From Marinobacter bohaiensis (lineage in GTDB: Bacteria; Pseudomonadota; Gammaproteobacteria; Pseudomonadales; Oleiphilaceae): a DNA stretch of 64,000 nucleotides. The notes beneath the pieces were generated by a model that saw only the letters and a program-made list of their open reading frames with translations, was not told the origin of the DNA and searched no databases. Positions 44,132-54,397 of this stretch are shown one piece after another (the stretch's first letter is position 1; every line of letters starts with the position of its first letter). Made by a program: the position numbers and the translations under genes. Location of the stretch: positions 1,984,001 to 2,048,000 of the forward strand of contig NZ_QGEH01000001.1 of the NCBI RefSeq assembly GCF_003258515.1, written 5' to 3'.

Positions 44132-45223
44132 ATGACCGAGCGGGAAGACACAAGCCTGCGTCAGTCCGTCGAGAACGCCGACGCCGAGCCACGCCGCCGG
44201 ACCTGCGCCCTGGTGCTGGGCAGCGGTGGCGCCCGGGGTTACGCCCACATCGGCGCGGTGGAGGTGCTGGAGGAGCGCGGTTACGACATCGTAGCCATTG
44301 CCGGCTGCTCGATGGGCTCGCTGATCGGCGGCGTGTACGCCGCCGGCAAGATGCAGGATTACAAGGACTGGGTGACGGGGCTGAAGCAGCTCGATGTGCT
44401 GCGGCTGCTGGACGTTTCCCTGTCGCCGGCCGGCGCGATTCGGGGCGAGAAGGTGTTTTCCGTCGTCCGGGACATCATCGGCGATACCCTGATCGAGGAT
44501 CTGCCGATGGCCTACACGGCCGTGGCGACCGACCTTCTGGCCCACAAGGAGATCTGGTTCCAGGAGGGCTCGCTGCACCAGGCCATCCGGGCATCGATCG
44601 CCATTCCCGGCGTGGTGACGCCGGTGGTGTTCAATGGGCGCGTGCTGGTGGACGGCGGGTTGCTCAATCCGCTTCCCATCATCCCCACCATCGCGGCCCA
44701 TGCGGACTATATCTTTGCCGTCAACCTCGCCGGCGAAGACCGCAGCAGCTACCGCCTGCCCAAGAGTGTCTACATGGACGACCCGGAAAGCGACCTGGAA
44801 GTCTGGCTGGACCGCATGCGGACCAAGGCTGGCCGCTGGTTCGACTGGGACCTGCTGCGCTCGCTGGGCCCGAAGGGTGCGACGGATCCCGAGCCAATAG
44901 CCGAGGCGAAGGAAGATCTGGAGGAGGAGGCCGAAGGCGTGCAGGCCGGCGAGGACGGTCATGGCACCATTGCCTGGGACAAGCTGGGCATCGGCAAGTT
45001 CGACATCATGAACATGACCATCGAAACCATGCAGAACGCCTTGATCCAGTACAAGATCGCCGGATATCCGCCGGACATGCTGGTGAACGTGCCCAAGGCG
45101 TCCTGCCGTACTTACGACTATCACAAGGCGCCGGAGATGATCCAGATCGGCCGCGAGCGTATGGAATCGGCGCTGGACCGTTTCGAAAACGACCAAAATA
45201 CCTCTGGCATCATGGCGCCCTGA
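44132..45223 (+). CDS. Patatin-like phospholipase family protein
   Basis: The 363-residue product has the patatin catalytic dyad: oxyanion loop GSGGARGYAHIG at 30-41, S60 in GCSMGS, and D174 in VDGGLLNP. No signal peptide is visible, so it is probably cytoplasmic or membrane-peripheral like RssA-type proteins. After residue 215 there is a charged insert with a long acidic stretch (EAKEDLEEEAEG). The C-terminal part resembles the extension found in many Pseudomonas RssA-like members. AGGAGG lies eight bases before the ATG; the upstream in-frame start lies inside the DUF4892 gene. It ends the hydrolase-DUF4892-patatin run. Confidence 0.88.
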   Translation: MTEREDTSLRQSVENADAEPRRRTCALVLGSGGARGYAHIGAVEVLEERGYDIVAIAGCSMGSLIGGVYAAGKMQDYKDWVTGLKQLDVLRLLDVSLSPAGAIRGEKVFSVVRDIIGDTLIEDLPMAYTAVATDLLAHKEIWFQEGSLHQAIRASIAIPGVVTPVVFNGRVLVDGGLLNPLPIIPTIAAHADYIFAVNLAGEDRSSYRLPKSVYMDDPESDLEVWLDRMRTKAGRWFDWDLLRSLGPKGATDPEPIAEAKEDLEEEAEGVQAGEDGHGTIAWDKLGIGKFDIMNMTIETMQNALIQYKIAGYPPDMLVNVPKASCRTYDYHKAPEMIQIGRERMESALDRFENDQNTSGIMAP

Positions 45224-45233
45224 CGCCCGGAGT

Positions 45234-45263
45234 GCCACAAAAGGCGGCAAACCTGCGTATAAT
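45234..45263 (+). promoter_or_regulatory. Candidate prmB promoter
   Basis: A perfect TATAAT occurs at 45258-45263, 36 bases before the GTG start. The -35 region (GCCACAA, about 45234-45240) is weak. The placement after the patatin gene fits a new transcription unit. Confidence 0.45.
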
Positions 45264-45298
45264 ACAGGCTTTCGAAATAGTCCAAGGAATTGTTTTCG

Positions 45299-46192
45299 GT
45301 GCCTGTCGAACCCGTCGATGAATTACTGACCGTCCGTGACCTGCTGCGTTACGTCACAAGCCAATTCGCCCAGTCCGATATCTACTACGGCCATGGTACG
45401 GATAACGCCTGGGATGAAGCCGTCCATCTGGTGTTGCGCAGTGTGGGCCTGCCCCTGGAGAACAACACAGTGTTCCTGGACGCACGCCTGACCCGCGACG
45501 AACGGCTGCTCATTCTGGATCGCATGCAGCAGCGCATTGAGGAGCGGGTGCCCGTGGCTTACCTGCTGGGCGAAGCCTGGTTCATGGGGCTACCGTTTCA
45601 GGTGGACGCGCGGGTGCTGGTGCCTCGTTCGCCGATTGGCGAGCTGATCCAGGCCGGCTTCCAGCCCTGGCTGGGGGACAAGCCGGTCCACCGGATCCTC
45701 GACCTGTGCGCCGGCAGTGGCTGCATTGGTATCGCGGCGGCGACCGTGTTCGAGGACGCCGAAGTCGACCTGGCGGACATTTCCGACGACGCTCTGGATG
45801 TGGCCCACGGCAATATCGCCATGCACGGGCTGGGGCATCGGGTGAGAGCCCTCAAGTCCGACGTTCTCGACCAGGTGGAAGGGCGTTATGACCTGATCCT
45901 AAGCAATCCGCCCTACGTGGACGCTGAAGACATGGCCGACATGCCGGACGAGTTCCACTACGAACCGCGCCTGGGACTGGAGGCTGGTGACGATGGGCTT
46001 GATATCGCTTACCGCATTCTGGAGAAGGCCCGCGATCATCTGACCGACAACGGCCTGCTGGTGGTCGAGGTTGGCAACAGCTGGGTCGCATTGCAGGAGG
46101 CGCGGCCGGATATCCCGTTCACCTGGATTGAGTTCGAGCATGGCGGCGACGGCGTTTTCGTGCTGAGCCGTGAGGATCTGCCATCCGCCTGA
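45299..46192 (+). CDS. prmB: Ribosomal protein L3 glutamine methyltransferase
   Basis: PrmB methylates a glutamine in ribosomal protein L3. The 297-residue product has the SAM-binding motif [13 protein letters not shown] and the NPPY motif at 203-206 ([11 protein letters not shown]), plus an N-terminal helical domain and [13 protein letters not shown]. The start GTG at 45299 has AAGGA at a workable distance; a TTG at 45290 would be too close to that site. It is a member of the same family as PrmC, from which the L3-specific N-terminal pattern and the position next to aroC separate it. Confidence 0.95.
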   Translation: MPVEPVDELLTVRDLLRYVTSQFAQSDIYYGHGTDNAWDEAVHLVLRSVGLPLENNTVFLDARLTRDERLLILDRMQQRIEERVPVAYLLGEAWFMGLPFQVDARVLVPRSPIGELIQAGFQPWLGDKPVHRILDLCAGSGCIGIAAATVFEDAEVDLADISDDALDVAHGNIAMHGLGHRVRALKSDVLDQVEGRYDLILSNPPYVDAEDMADMPDEFHYEPRLGLEAGDDGLDIAYRILEKARDHLTDNGLLVVEVGNSWVALQEARPDIPFTWIEFEHGGDGVFVLSREDLPSA

Positions 46193-46255
46193 TACTGGCC
46201 GGGGTGGGTCGACGCCTGGAAACTATCTAAAGTAATCACTGCAAGAAGCTGATTT

Positions 46256-47356
46256 ATGTCTGGAAACAGTTTTGGAAAGCTCTTCACCGTCACCACCTTT
46301 GGTGAAAGTCACGGCCAGGCCCTGGGGGCGATTGTCGACGGTTGCCCGCCCGGGCTACCGCTGACCGAAGCGGACTTGCAGGCGGACCTGGATCTCCGGA
46401 AGCCGGGCACGTCCCGCCACACTACCCAGCGTCGCGAGCCGGACGAGGTGCGCATCCTGTCGGGTGTGTTTGAGGGCAGAACCACGGGTACGCCCATCGG
46501 TCTGCTGATCGAGAATACCGATCAGCGTTCCAAGGACTACTCCAAAATCAAGGATCAGTTCCGCCCGGCTCACGCCGACTACACCTACATGCACAAGTAC
46601 GGTGTGCGCGACTACCGCGGTGGTGGTCGTTCCTCGGCGCGGGAAACCGCCATGCGTGTGGCGGCGGGGGCCATTGCCCGCAAGTACCTGCACGAGCGTC
46701 TGGGCATTACGGTGCGGGGTTACCTGTCCCAGCTGGGGCCGATCACCATCGAACACCTGGACTGGGATCAGGTGCACGCGAATCCGTTCTTCTGCCCGGA
46801 TGCTTCCAGGGTGCCCGAGCTGGAAGAGTACATGGATGCCCTGCGCAAGGAAGGCAACTCCATTGGCGCACGCATCAACGTCGTGGCCGAGAACGTGCCG
46901 CCGGGGCTGGGCGAGCCGGTATTCGATCGGCTGGACGCGGACCTGGCCCATGCCTTGATGAGCATCAATGCCGTCAAAGGCGTTGAGATTGGCGCCGGAT
47001 TCGGTGCGATCACCCAGAAGGGCACCGAGCACCGCGACGAAATGACGCCCGACGGCTTCCTGTCGAACCACGCCGGCGGTGTGCTGGGGGGGATTTCGTC
47101 CGGCCAGCCGCTGCTCGCCAGCATTGCCCTCAAGCCCACATCCAGCCTGCGCCTGCCCGGGCAAAGCATCGATGTGCACGGCAACCCGGTTGAAGTGGTC
47201 ACCACCGGTCGTCACGATCCCTGCGTCGGTATTCGCGCCACGCCGATCGCCGAAGCGATGACGGCACTGGTGCTGATGGACCATTACCTGCGTCATCGGG
47301 CCCAGAACGGTGACGTCAGCATCGAGACACCGGATATCGAGAAGACGGGCCGCTAA
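46256..47356 (+). CDS. aroC: Chorismate synthase
   Basis: AroC catalyses the last shikimate pathway step, making chorismate for aromatic amino acids, folate and quinones. The 366-residue product carries family signatures: [34 protein letters not shown], and GISSGQPL with the following [10 protein letters not shown]. The start has AAGAAG upstream. The pathway ties in with pabB and trpFBA in the same window. It follows prmB by 63 bases, the usual order in gammaproteobacteria. Confidence 0.97.
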   Translation: MSGNSFGKLFTVTTFGESHGQALGAIVDGCPPGLPLTEADLQADLDLRKPGTSRHTTQRREPDEVRILSGVFEGRTTGTPIGLLIENTDQRSKDYSKIKDQFRPAHADYTYMHKYGVRDYRGGGRSSARETAMRVAAGAIARKYLHERLGITVRGYLSQLGPITIEHLDWDQVHANPFFCPDASRVPELEEYMDALRKEGNSIGARINVVAENVPPGLGEPVFDRLDADLAHALMSINAVKGVEIGAGFGAITQKGTEHRDEMTPDGFLSNHAGGVLGGISSGQPLLASIALKPTSSLRLPGQSIDVHGNPVEVVTTGRHDPCVGIRATPIAEAMTALVLMDHYLRHRAQNGDVSIETPDIEKTGR

Positions 47357-47366
47357 GCGCCCGTCG

Positions 47367-48554
47367 ATGCACAACACACCGGGCCCAGCGGGAGCGACTA
47401 TCTACTGGCGTCTGTCCAACCTTTATTTCTGGTTTTTCGCGTTGCTGGGCGCGATGCTGCCGTATTGGTCGCTTTACCTCGAGGACCGGGGCTTTTCCTA
47501 CCTCCAGATCGCTGCGCTGATGGCGACGATCCAGCTCACCAAGATCATCGCCCCCAATGTCTGGGGCTGGCTGGGTGACCGCAGCGGTAAACGGGTTCGC
47601 CTGGTCCGTCTCGGATCGGTAATGGGCCTGGTCTGCTTTGCCGGAGTCTTCCTGGAGCCCGATTTCTACGGTCTGATGCTGGTGATGCTGGCGTTCACCT
47701 TCTTCTGGAACGCCATCCTGCCGCTTTATGAGGTCATTACCCTTCAGGGCCTGGGACGCGACCGGGCCCGTTACGGGCGAGTGCGGCTTTGGGGTAGCGT
47801 CGGGTTTATCGCGTCCGTGGCGTTGATTGGCCTGGTACTCGAATACGTGTCCCTGCGCTGGTTGCCGGCGATCCTGATGCCGCTGTTTCTGGGGATTGCC
47901 GTGGCGTCGTTCTGTGTTCCATCGACCCAGGGCGAGGTGCGCCCCGAGCGCACGCGCGGCGGGATCAGCGCGATCGTTTTCCAGGCGACTGTCGTGGCCT
48001 TCTTTGCCATGAATTTCCTGCTGCAGGTGTCCCATGGCGCCTACTACACCTTCTTCAGCATCCACCTGGAAAGTCTGGGGTACGACAAGTTCAGCGTCGG
48101 CCTGCTGTGGTCGCTGGGTGTGGCGGCGGAGATCGGGCTGTTCCTGATCATGCACCGGCTGTTTCATTGCTTCAGTATGCGCGCCATTGCGTTGGCGGCC
48201 CTTGGCCTGACCCTGCTGCGTTGGGTGCTGATTGCGGAGTATTCGGACGTGGTGCCGGTGCTGATCGTCGCCCAGTTGCTGCACGCGGCATCCTACGGCG
48301 CCCTGCATGCGGTGTCGGTGAACTACATCCACAGCTATTTCGGTCATCAGCACCACGGCCAGGGGCAGGCATTGTACAGCGGTCTGACCTACGGCGCGGG
48401 CGGTGCGGCGGGGGCCTGGATGTCGGGCTTGCTGGTCGAATGGCACGGCACCGCAGCGGCTTTCCTGGGCAGCGCGGCGGCCATCGTGCTGGCCCTGGTG
48501 ATCGCTGGTGTCTGGCTGCGGTCGCCGCCGGCCGTGTCGCAAGCGGCGTCTTAA
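47367..48554 (+). CDS. MFS transporter
   Basis: The 395-residue product has about 12 hydrophobic spans. It belongs to the MFS_1-like/phenylpropionate permease (HcaT-type) group, suggested by the N-terminal LSNLYFWFFALLGAMLPYWSLYLEDRG and the SYLQIAALMATIQLTKII loop. A Pseudomonas MFS gene also follows aroC. Its substrate is not predictable. The ATG at 47367 lies 10 bases after aroC. Its stop codon shares bases with the stop of the convergent LysR gene. Confidence 0.85.
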   Translation: MHNTPGPAGATIYWRLSNLYFWFFALLGAMLPYWSLYLEDRGFSYLQIAALMATIQLTKIIAPNVWGWLGDRSGKRVRLVRLGSVMGLVCFAGVFLEPDFYGLMLVMLAFTFFWNAILPLYEVITLQGLGRDRARYGRVRLWGSVGFIASVALIGLVLEYVSLRWLPAILMPLFLGIAVASFCVPSTQGEVRPERTRGGISAIVFQATVVAFFAMNFLLQVSHGAYYTFFSIHLESLGYDKFSVGLLWSLGVAAEIGLFLIMHRLFHCFSMRAIALAALGLTLLRWVLIAEYSDVVPVLIVAQLLHAASYGALHAVSVNYIHSYFGHQHHGQGQALYSGLTYGAGGAAGAWMSGLLVEWHGTAAAFLGSAAAIVLALVIAGVWLRSPPAVSQAAS

Positions 48555-49417
48555 TTCATTTCTTCGGCGATCGACAGCAGTGCCTCGGCCGCCGGGCTCA
48601 GGCTGCGGCCGGCCAGCCCGATGGCACCCAGCATCCGGCTTACGTCATGCGCCACAGGCAATACATGCAGTGATGCGTCCAGCATGCTCCGCGGCAGTAC
48701 GCTCCAGCCCAGCCCCACGCTCGTCATCATCTTGATGGTTTCCAGGTAATTGGTGGGCATGCGTGGGCGCAGGGTGAGGTTCTCGGCCATGAACAGGCGG
48801 CTGATCACCCGATAGGTGGCCGTGCCGGTGTCCGGCAGGAGTGCGCTGTAGCCGGATAGATCCGCCAGTGCGACCGGATCGCGGAACGCCAGCGGGTGTT
48901 CGTTGCCAACGACGAAGGCCATCGGGTCCAGCCATTGGGTCTTGATGTCGAAAGGCTGGTCCATGGCGTCGCTCAGGGTGACGAAGGCCAGCTCGCAGGA
49001 GCGCCGTTTGAGCTGGTCGAAGGCGCTCTCCGAGTCCATGAACTGCAGTTCCAGCGACACATCCGGATAGTCCCTGTTAAACCGACGCAGCCAGGCCGGC
49101 AGGTGGTGCAGGCCGATGTGGTGGCTGGCGATGACGGACAGTCGCCCACCGATACGGCCGGTGGCGGCCGACAGGTCCAGCCGGGCATTATGCAGTTCGT
49201 CGAGGATGCGCCGGGCGTAGGGCAGGAGTCGGCGACCGCCTTCGGTGAGCGCGAAACTGCGCTGACCGCGCTCGATCAGGGGCATGCCGGCCTGGTTTTC
49301 CAGCGAGGCAAGCCGTTTGCTCACGGCCGGTTGCGTCAGGTGGAGTGCTTCCGCCGCTTCCGAGAAAGACTGATGGTCGACGATCGCGACGAAGGCGGCG
49401 AGGGCCTGGGTGTCCAT
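48551..49417 (-). CDS. LysR-type regulator divergent from leuC
   Basis: The 288-residue product has a LysR helix-turn-helix (FVAIVDHQSFSEAAEALHLTQPAVSKRLASLE) and a C-terminal effector domain (RIGGRLSVIASHHIGLHHLP onward). It is divergent from leuC, as in Pseudomonas, and a dyad lies in the shared upstream region, so it probably controls leuCDB. This is inference from position. Its last bases overlap the end of the convergent MFS gene by four. Confidence 0.92.
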   Translation of the reverse strand: MDTQALAAFVAIVDHQSFSEAAEALHLTQPAVSKRLASLENQAGMPLIERGQRSFALTEGGRRLLPYARRILDELHNARLDLSAATGRIGGRLSVIASHHIGLHHLPAWLRRFNRDYPDVSLELQFMDSESAFDQLKRRSCELAFVTLSDAMDQPFDIKTQWLDPMAFVVGNEHPLAFRDPVALADLSGYSALLPDTGTATYRVISRLFMAENLTLRPRMPTNYLETIKMMTSVGLGWSVLPRSMLDASLHVLPVAHDVSRMLGAIGLAGRSLSPAAEALLSIAEEMN

Positions 49418-49437
49418 ACGGCTGGATTCCTATCTGG

Positions 49438-49463
49438 AATTCAAACTATAAAAAACATGAATT
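49438..49463. promoter_or_regulatory. Inverted repeat between the LysR gene and leuC
   Basis: AATTCA (49438-49443) and TGAATT (49458-49463) are perfect inverted copies spaced by 14 bases of AT-rich DNA. They lie 20 bases from the LysR start and 90 from leuC. LysR-type proteins usually bind such dyads. Confidence 0.5.
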
Positions 49464-49553
49464 GAGGTTATCACAGGCGTGGGTTTATCATAAATCATCA
49501 ATAACGATCATCTGATGAGGCGCGGTGGCAACGCCGCGATTGAGGGAGGCCCC

Positions 49554-50972
49554 ATGGCTGGAAAGACCTTGTACGACAAATTGTGGGACGACCATTTGGT
49601 CAAACAGCGTGATGACGGTTCGGCGCTGATCTACATCGACCGTCAGCTCCTGCACGAAGTGACGTCTCCGCAGGCGTTCGAAGGCCTGCGCATCGCCGGT
49701 CGCCGTCCCTGGCGCCTGGACGCGAACCTGGCCACGCCCGACCACAACGTTCCCACCACGGACCGGGCGCGCGGTATCGACGGCATCGTTGACCCGGTAT
49801 CCCGCACTCAGGTGGAAACCCTCGACAAGAACTGCGACGAGTTCGGCATCCTGGAATTCAAGATCAAGGATCAGCGCCAGGGCATCGTGCACGTGATCGG
49901 GCCGGAGCAGGGCGCCACCTTGCCGGGCATGACCATTGTCTGCGGTGACTCCCACACCTCCACCCACGGCGCCTTCGGCACACTGGCCCACGGCATCGGG
50001 ACCTCCGAGGTGGAGCACGTACTGGCCACCCAGTGCCTGGTGCAGAAGAAGATGAAGAACATGCTGGTTAGGGTCAACGGGCGGCTCGGGCCGGGTGTGA
50101 CCGGCAAGGACGTGGTGCTGGCCATCATCGGCAGGATCGGCACCGCTGGCGGTACCGGTTACGCCATCGAGTTTGGCGGCGAAGCCATCCGCAACCTGTC
50201 CATGGAAGGCCGCATGACCATCTGCAACATGTCCATCGAAGCGGGCGCACGGGTTGGCATGGTCGCGGTTGACGACACGACCATCGAGTACGTCAAGGGC
50301 CGGCCCTATGCACCCAAGGGCGAAATGTGGGACTCAGCGGTTGCCGCCTGGCGCGACCTCCACAGTGACGCCGATGCCGAGTTCGACAAGGTGATCGAGC
50401 TGGAAGGCTCCGAGATCCAGCCGCAGGTCACCTGGGGGACGTCACCGGAAATGGTCGTGGGCGTGGGCGATCAGGTGCCCGATCCCGAGCAGGAAGCCGA
50501 TCCCATCAAGCGCGAGGGCATCGTGCGGGCGCTCAAGTATATGGGGCTGGCGCCGAACACGGCGATCACCGACATCAAGCTCGATCGCGTGTTCATTGGT
50601 TCCTGCACCAACTCCCGCATCGAGGATCTGCGCGAAGCTGCGGCGGTGGTCAAGGGCCGCAAAGTGTCGTCGCAGTTGAAGCAGGCGATGGTGGTGCCGG
50701 GCTCTGGCCTGGTCAAAGTGCAGGCGGAACAGGAAGGCCTGGACAGGATTTTCATCGAAGCGGGGCTGGAATGGCGCGATCCTGGCTGCTCCATGTGTCT
50801 GGCGATGAACGCCGACAAGTTGGGCCAGGGCGAGCACTGCGCCTCTACGTCCAACCGTAATTTCGAAGGGCGTCAGGGGTTCGGCGGCCGGACGCATCTG
50901 GTCAGCCCGGCCATGGCGGCCGCGGCGGCCATTGCCGGACATTTCACCGACGTTCGCGAATTCGTTCACTGA
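49554..50972 (+). CDS. leuC: 3-isopropylmalate dehydratase large subunit
   Basis: LeuC with LeuD isomerises 2-isopropylmalate to 3-isopropylmalate. The 472-residue product has aconitase-type motifs: [16 protein letters not shown] and the iron-sulfur cysteines in [10 protein letters not shown] and [25 protein letters not shown] is the family N-terminus; ATG 49554 has GGGAGG at six bases and is preferred over the longer frame from 49515. leuD follows after 12 bases. Likely regulated by the divergent LysR protein. Confidence 0.97.
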   Translation: MAGKTLYDKLWDDHLVKQRDDGSALIYIDRQLLHEVTSPQAFEGLRIAGRRPWRLDANLATPDHNVPTTDRARGIDGIVDPVSRTQVETLDKNCDEFGILEFKIKDQRQGIVHVIGPEQGATLPGMTIVCGDSHTSTHGAFGTLAHGIGTSEVEHVLATQCLVQKKMKNMLVRVNGRLGPGVTGKDVVLAIIGRIGTAGGTGYAIEFGGEAIRNLSMEGRMTICNMSIEAGARVGMVAVDDTTIEYVKGRPYAPKGEMWDSAVAAWRDLHSDADAEFDKVIELEGSEIQPQVTWGTSPEMVVGVGDQVPDPEQEADPIKREGIVRALKYMGLAPNTAITDIKLDRVFIGSCTNSRIEDLREAAAVVKGRKVSSQLKQAMVVPGSGLVKVQAEQEGLDRIFIEAGLEWRDPGCSMCLAMNADKLGQGEHCASTSNRNFEGRQGFGGRTHLVSPAMAAAAAIAGHFTDVREFVH

Positions 50973-50984
50973 GGAGTCAACACC

Positions 50985-51638
50985 ATGCGTGCATTCACCC
51001 GACATCAAGGCGTCGTGGCCCCGATGGATCGCTCCAACGTGGACACGGACATGATCATTCCCAAGCAGTTTCTCAAGTCGATCAAGCGCACCGGCTTCGG
51101 GCCAAACCTATTCGACGAACTGCGCTACCTCGACGAGGGCAAGCCGGACCAGGACTGCTCCCAGCGTCCGATCAATCCGGACTTTGTGCTCAATCAGCCA
51201 CGCTACAAAGAGGCCAGCGTGTTGCTGGCGCGTCGCAACTTTGGTTGCGGCTCCAGTCGTGAGCACGCACCCTGGGCTCTGGACGATTATGGGTTTCGCG
51301 TGATCATTGCGCCGAGTTTTGCGGATATTTTCTTTAATAACTGCTTTAAGAATGGCCTGCTTCCGATTGTTCTTGAAGAAGAAACTGTAGACCGTCTTTT
51401 CGCGGACGTAGAGGCACAGGAAGGTTACTCCCTGGACGTTGACCTGGATAGCCAGGAAGTGGTGACACCGTCCGGAGAACGTTTCCGTTTTGATGTGGAT
51501 CCGTTCCGCAAGCACTGCCTGCTGAATGGCCTGGACGACATCGGCGTTACGCTGGAAGACAGTGACACCATCCGGGAATACGAATCGGCGCGTCGCCAGG
51601 GCTCGCCCTGGCTGTTCGATTCATTCGCCAATTCATAA
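50985..51638 (+). CDS. leuD: 3-isopropylmalate dehydratase small subunit
   Basis: LeuD supplies the swivelling domain of isopropylmalate isomerase. The 217-residue length is normal, and motifs [20 protein letters not shown] and [14 protein letters not shown] are present. GAGGAG precedes the ATG, and the gene follows leuC by 12 bases. A short AT-richer patch at about 51300-51390 (codes for [22 protein letters not shown]) is conserved family sequence and not a sign of transfer. Confidence 0.97.
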   Translation: MRAFTRHQGVVAPMDRSNVDTDMIIPKQFLKSIKRTGFGPNLFDELRYLDEGKPDQDCSQRPINPDFVLNQPRYKEASVLLARRNFGCGSSREHAPWALDDYGFRVIIAPSFADIFFNNCFKNGLLPIVLEEETVDRLFADVEAQEGYSLDVDLDSQEVVTPSGERFRFDVDPFRKHCLLNGLDDIGVTLEDSDTIREYESARRQGSPWLFDSFANS

Positions 51639-51659
51639 ACCAGTTTGGGAACCAAGGAT

Positions 51660-52733
51660 ATGAGTCAGTCTGTATTGCTGCTGCCGGGGGACGGCATCGG
51701 GCCGGAAATTGTTTCTGAAGCCGAGCGTGTGCTGCACGCGGTTAACGAGCGTTTCAAGCTCGATCTGCATTTCGATACAGCGGATGTGGGCGGTGCGGCG
51801 ATCGATGCCACCGGTGTGCCTCTGCCCGACAGCACGCTCGACAAGGCGCAGAAGGCCGATGCCATCCTGCTGGGTGCTGTGGGCGGCCCCAAGTGGGAAG
51901 GTCTGGAAATCGCCATTCGGCCGGAAAAAGGGCTGCTGGGCCTGCGTTCCAACCTGGAGCTGTTCGCAAACCTGCGTCCGGCCATCCTGTATCCGCAACT
52001 GGCGTCAGCGTCTTCGCTCAAGCCGGAAGTCGTCTCCGGGCTGGATATCCTGATTGTGCGCGAGCTGACCGGCGGCATCTATTTCGGACAGCCGCGCGGT
52101 GTGCGCGAGCTGGATAACGGAGAGCGCCAGGGGTACAACACCTACGTCTACAGCGAATCCGAGATCCGCCGGATTGGTCGTGTTGCCTTTGAAGCGGCCC
52201 AGCAGCGCGGAGGCAAACTGTGCTCGGTCGACAAATGTAACGTGCTCGAAGTCACCGAGCTGTGGCGCGAGGTGATGACCGACATGGCGAAGGATTATCC
52301 GGACGTCGAGTTGTCGCATATGTACGTCGATAACGCTGCCATGCAACTGGTCAAGGCGCCCAAGCAGTTCGATGTGATTGTGACCGGCAACATGTTTGGT
52401 GATATTCTTTCCGACGAAGCGGCCATGCTGACAGGTTCCATCGGCATGCTGCCGTCCGCATCTCTGAATGCGGAAAAGCAGGGTATGTACGAGCCCTGCC
52501 ACGGTTCCGCCCCGGACATCGCCGGCCAGGGTATTGCCAACCCGCTGGCGACCATCCTGTCAGGCGCCATGATGCTGCGCTACAGTCTGGGGGCGGAAGA
52601 GGCCGCGCAGGCTATCGAGAGTGCTGTCAGTAAAGTGCTCGATCAGGGTTTGCGCACGGCCGATATTATGTCCGAGGGGGCCACCCGCGTCAGCACCCGT
52701 GAGATGGGTGACGCGGTTCTGGCGGCGCTCTGA
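51660..52733 (+). CDS. leuB: 3-isopropylmalate dehydrogenase
   Basis: LeuB oxidises and decarboxylates 3-isopropylmalate with NAD+ to the leucine precursor 2-oxoisocaproate. The 357-residue product has the family start [12 protein letters not shown], the [10 protein letters not shown] motif and the [24 protein letters not shown] motif. The ATG at 51660 is preferred because [12 protein letters not shown] fits the family; the open frame begins five codons earlier. The site GGGA lies nine bases upstream. It follows leuD by 21 bases in one operon. Confidence 0.97.
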   Translation: MSQSVLLLPGDGIGPEIVSEAERVLHAVNERFKLDLHFDTADVGGAAIDATGVPLPDSTLDKAQKADAILLGAVGGPKWEGLEIAIRPEKGLLGLRSNLELFANLRPAILYPQLASASSLKPEVVSGLDILIVRELTGGIYFGQPRGVRELDNGERQGYNTYVYSESEIRRIGRVAFEAAQQRGGKLCSVDKCNVLEVTELWREVMTDMAKDYPDVELSHMYVDNAAMQLVKAPKQFDVIVTGNMFGDILSDEAAMLTGSIGMLPSASLNAEKQGMYEPCHGSAPDIAGQGIANPLATILSGAMMLRYSLGAEEAAQAIESAVSKVLDQGLRTADIMSEGATRVSTREMGDAVLAAL

Positions 52734-52852
52734 GCGGACGATCATCACAGACCTGACGACGGCTGGATGTTGCCGTCGCAGGATCATTCATCCGGTCCGT
52801 TCCCTGCGAAAGGGGACGCGGGCCGGCACAGAACGAGGTTCAAAAGTCGCAC

Positions 52853-53968
52853 ATGAAGCGAGTTGGACTTATTGGTTGGCGCGGCATGGTGGGATCCGTC
52901 CTCATGCAGCGCATGCAGGAAGAAAACGATTTCGCCGACATCAACCCGGTTTTCTTCTCCACATCCCAGGCTGGCCAGGCGGCACCCGACGTGGGCAAGG
53001 CCGACGTGCCCGCCCTCAAGGACGCGTTCGACCTGGAGGCCCTGCGGGAAATGGACGTCATCCTGACCTGCCAGGGCGGGGATTACACCAGCAAGGTCTA
53101 CCAGCCCCTGCGTGACTCCGGCTGGGAAGGCTACTGGATCGACGCCGCCTCCACACTGCGCATGGCGGACCATTCCATCATCGTACTCGACCCGGTTAAC
53201 CGCAACGTTATCGACGATGCGCTGGCCCGTGGCGTCAAGGATTACATTGGCGGCAACTGCACCGTCAGCCTGATGATGCTGGCCCTGGGCGGTTTGCTGG
53301 AAAACGACCTGATCGAATGGATTTCCCCCATGACGTATCAGGCGGCCTCCGGCGCCGGCGCCCAGAACATGCGGGAGCTGCTGGAACAGATGGGGCAGCT
53401 GCACGGCAACGTGTCCGACCTGCTGGCGGATCCGCGCTCGGCGATTCTGGAGATCGACCGCAAGGTTACGGAAACCATGCGCTCCGGTGAGTTTCCCACC
53501 GACAACTTTGGCGTCCCGCTTGCCGGCAGCCTGATTCCCTACTGCGACAAGCAGCTGGAGAGCGGCCAGAGCAAGGAAGAGTGGAAAGCCCAGAGCGAGA
53601 CCAACAAGATCCTCGGTCGCAGCGACAGCCCGATTCCCATCGATGGCATCTGTGTGCGGATCGGCGCCATGCGCAGTCACAGCCAGGCGCTGACCATCAA
53701 GCTGCGCAAGGACATCCCGGTCAGTGAGATCGAGTCGCTGTTGGCCAAGTCCAATGACTGGGTCAAGGTGGTTCCGAACGATCGTGAAGTCAGCATGGAA
53801 GAGCTGACACCGGCCAAGGTGACCGGCACGCTGAGCGTACCCATCGGTCGTATCCGCAAGCTGGCGATGGGCCCGGAGTACATTTCCGCGTTCACCGTGG
53901 GCGATCAGCTGTTGTGGGGCGCTGCGGAGCCTCTGCGTCGTATGCTGCGTATCCTGCAGGAACGCTGA
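52853..53968 (+). CDS. asd: Aspartate-semialdehyde dehydrogenase
   Basis: Asd reduces aspartyl phosphate to aspartate semialdehyde for lysine, methionine, threonine and diaminopimelate. The 371-residue product has the NADP-binding start [15 protein letters not shown], active-site cysteine C136 (GGNCTVSLM) and the longer enteric-type form. The ribosome site is weak. A 119-base gap after leuB contains a short inverted repeat. It is in the usual leuB-asd-fimV order, and a terminator follows. Confidence 0.97.
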   Translation: MKRVGLIGWRGMVGSVLMQRMQEENDFADINPVFFSTSQAGQAAPDVGKADVPALKDAFDLEALREMDVILTCQGGDYTSKVYQPLRDSGWEGYWIDAASTLRMADHSIIVLDPVNRNVIDDALARGVKDYIGGNCTVSLMMLALGGLLENDLIEWISPMTYQAASGAGAQNMRELLEQMGQLHGNVSDLLADPRSAILEIDRKVTETMRSGEFPTDNFGVPLAGSLIPYCDKQLESGQSKEEWKAQSETNKILGRSDSPIPIDGICVRIGAMRSHSQALTIKLRKDIPVSEIESLLAKSNDWVKVVPNDREVSMEELTPAKVTGTLSVPIGRIRKLAMGPEYISAFTVGDQLLWGAAEPLRRMLRILQER

Positions 53969-54038
53969 CAGGTGGCATTTTCACGTCGTTGACCCGGCGT
54001 GGAAATGCAAACCACGTCCTGTTTTCAGGATTTGTGTT

Positions 54039-54076
54039 GGGGGCGAAGGCTGCATTAGGCTTTCGCCCCTGTTATT
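54039..54076 (+). terminator. Terminator after asd
   Basis: GGGCGAAGGC (54041-54050) and GCTTTCGCCC (54059-54068) pair with one G-U and an 8-base loop, followed by TGTTATTTT. It lies 70 bases after asd. Confidence 0.7.
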
Positions 54077-54397
54077 TTCGGGCGCTCGTTTATTGAAAGT
54101 GAATCAGCGATGCGGCCGAAATGTAACAAGGGAATTTGGTAGCGGAATGTAAAGCAGGGTGTGCCGCCAGTAACAAAATTCATCAGTCGGTACAGGGTGT
54201 TCCGAACATTTGTTTAACAACAATTACAAACATTATCTCTGATTGATTGATAAAGAGGGCTTTATCAACAATACTTTCGCAAACGTTAGAATCAGATCGA
54301 TGCCCAATAAAAAAGCGAAAGACGGAAGTCATCCAACCTCGTCCGAGTCTGAATTTAGACGGCAGTAACGAATAACGGAGACTGGTAAGGAAAAAGC
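54077..54397. other. AT-rich region upstream of fimV
   Basis: This stretch has no gene. It is clearly richer in A and T than the window average and should hold the fimV promoter and leader. A 9-bp inverted repeat (TTGATAAAG, AGGG, CTTTATCAA) lies at 54247-54268. AAGGAAAAAG precedes the fimV ATG. I could not choose a -10/-35 pair with confidence. Confidence 0.6.
54247..54268. repeat. Inverted repeat in the fimV leader
   Basis: TTGATAAAG (54247-54255) and CTTTATCAA (54260-54268) pair perfectly over nine bases with a four-base centre. No T run follows. It lies about 130 bases before fimV and could be an operator or a leader hairpin. Confidence 0.5.

Noticed and set aside
51300-51390. AT-rich patch inside leuD as a sign of horizontal transfer
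   Set aside because: The codons encode conserved leuD residues rich in Phe, Asn, Ile and Lys, which explains the composition.
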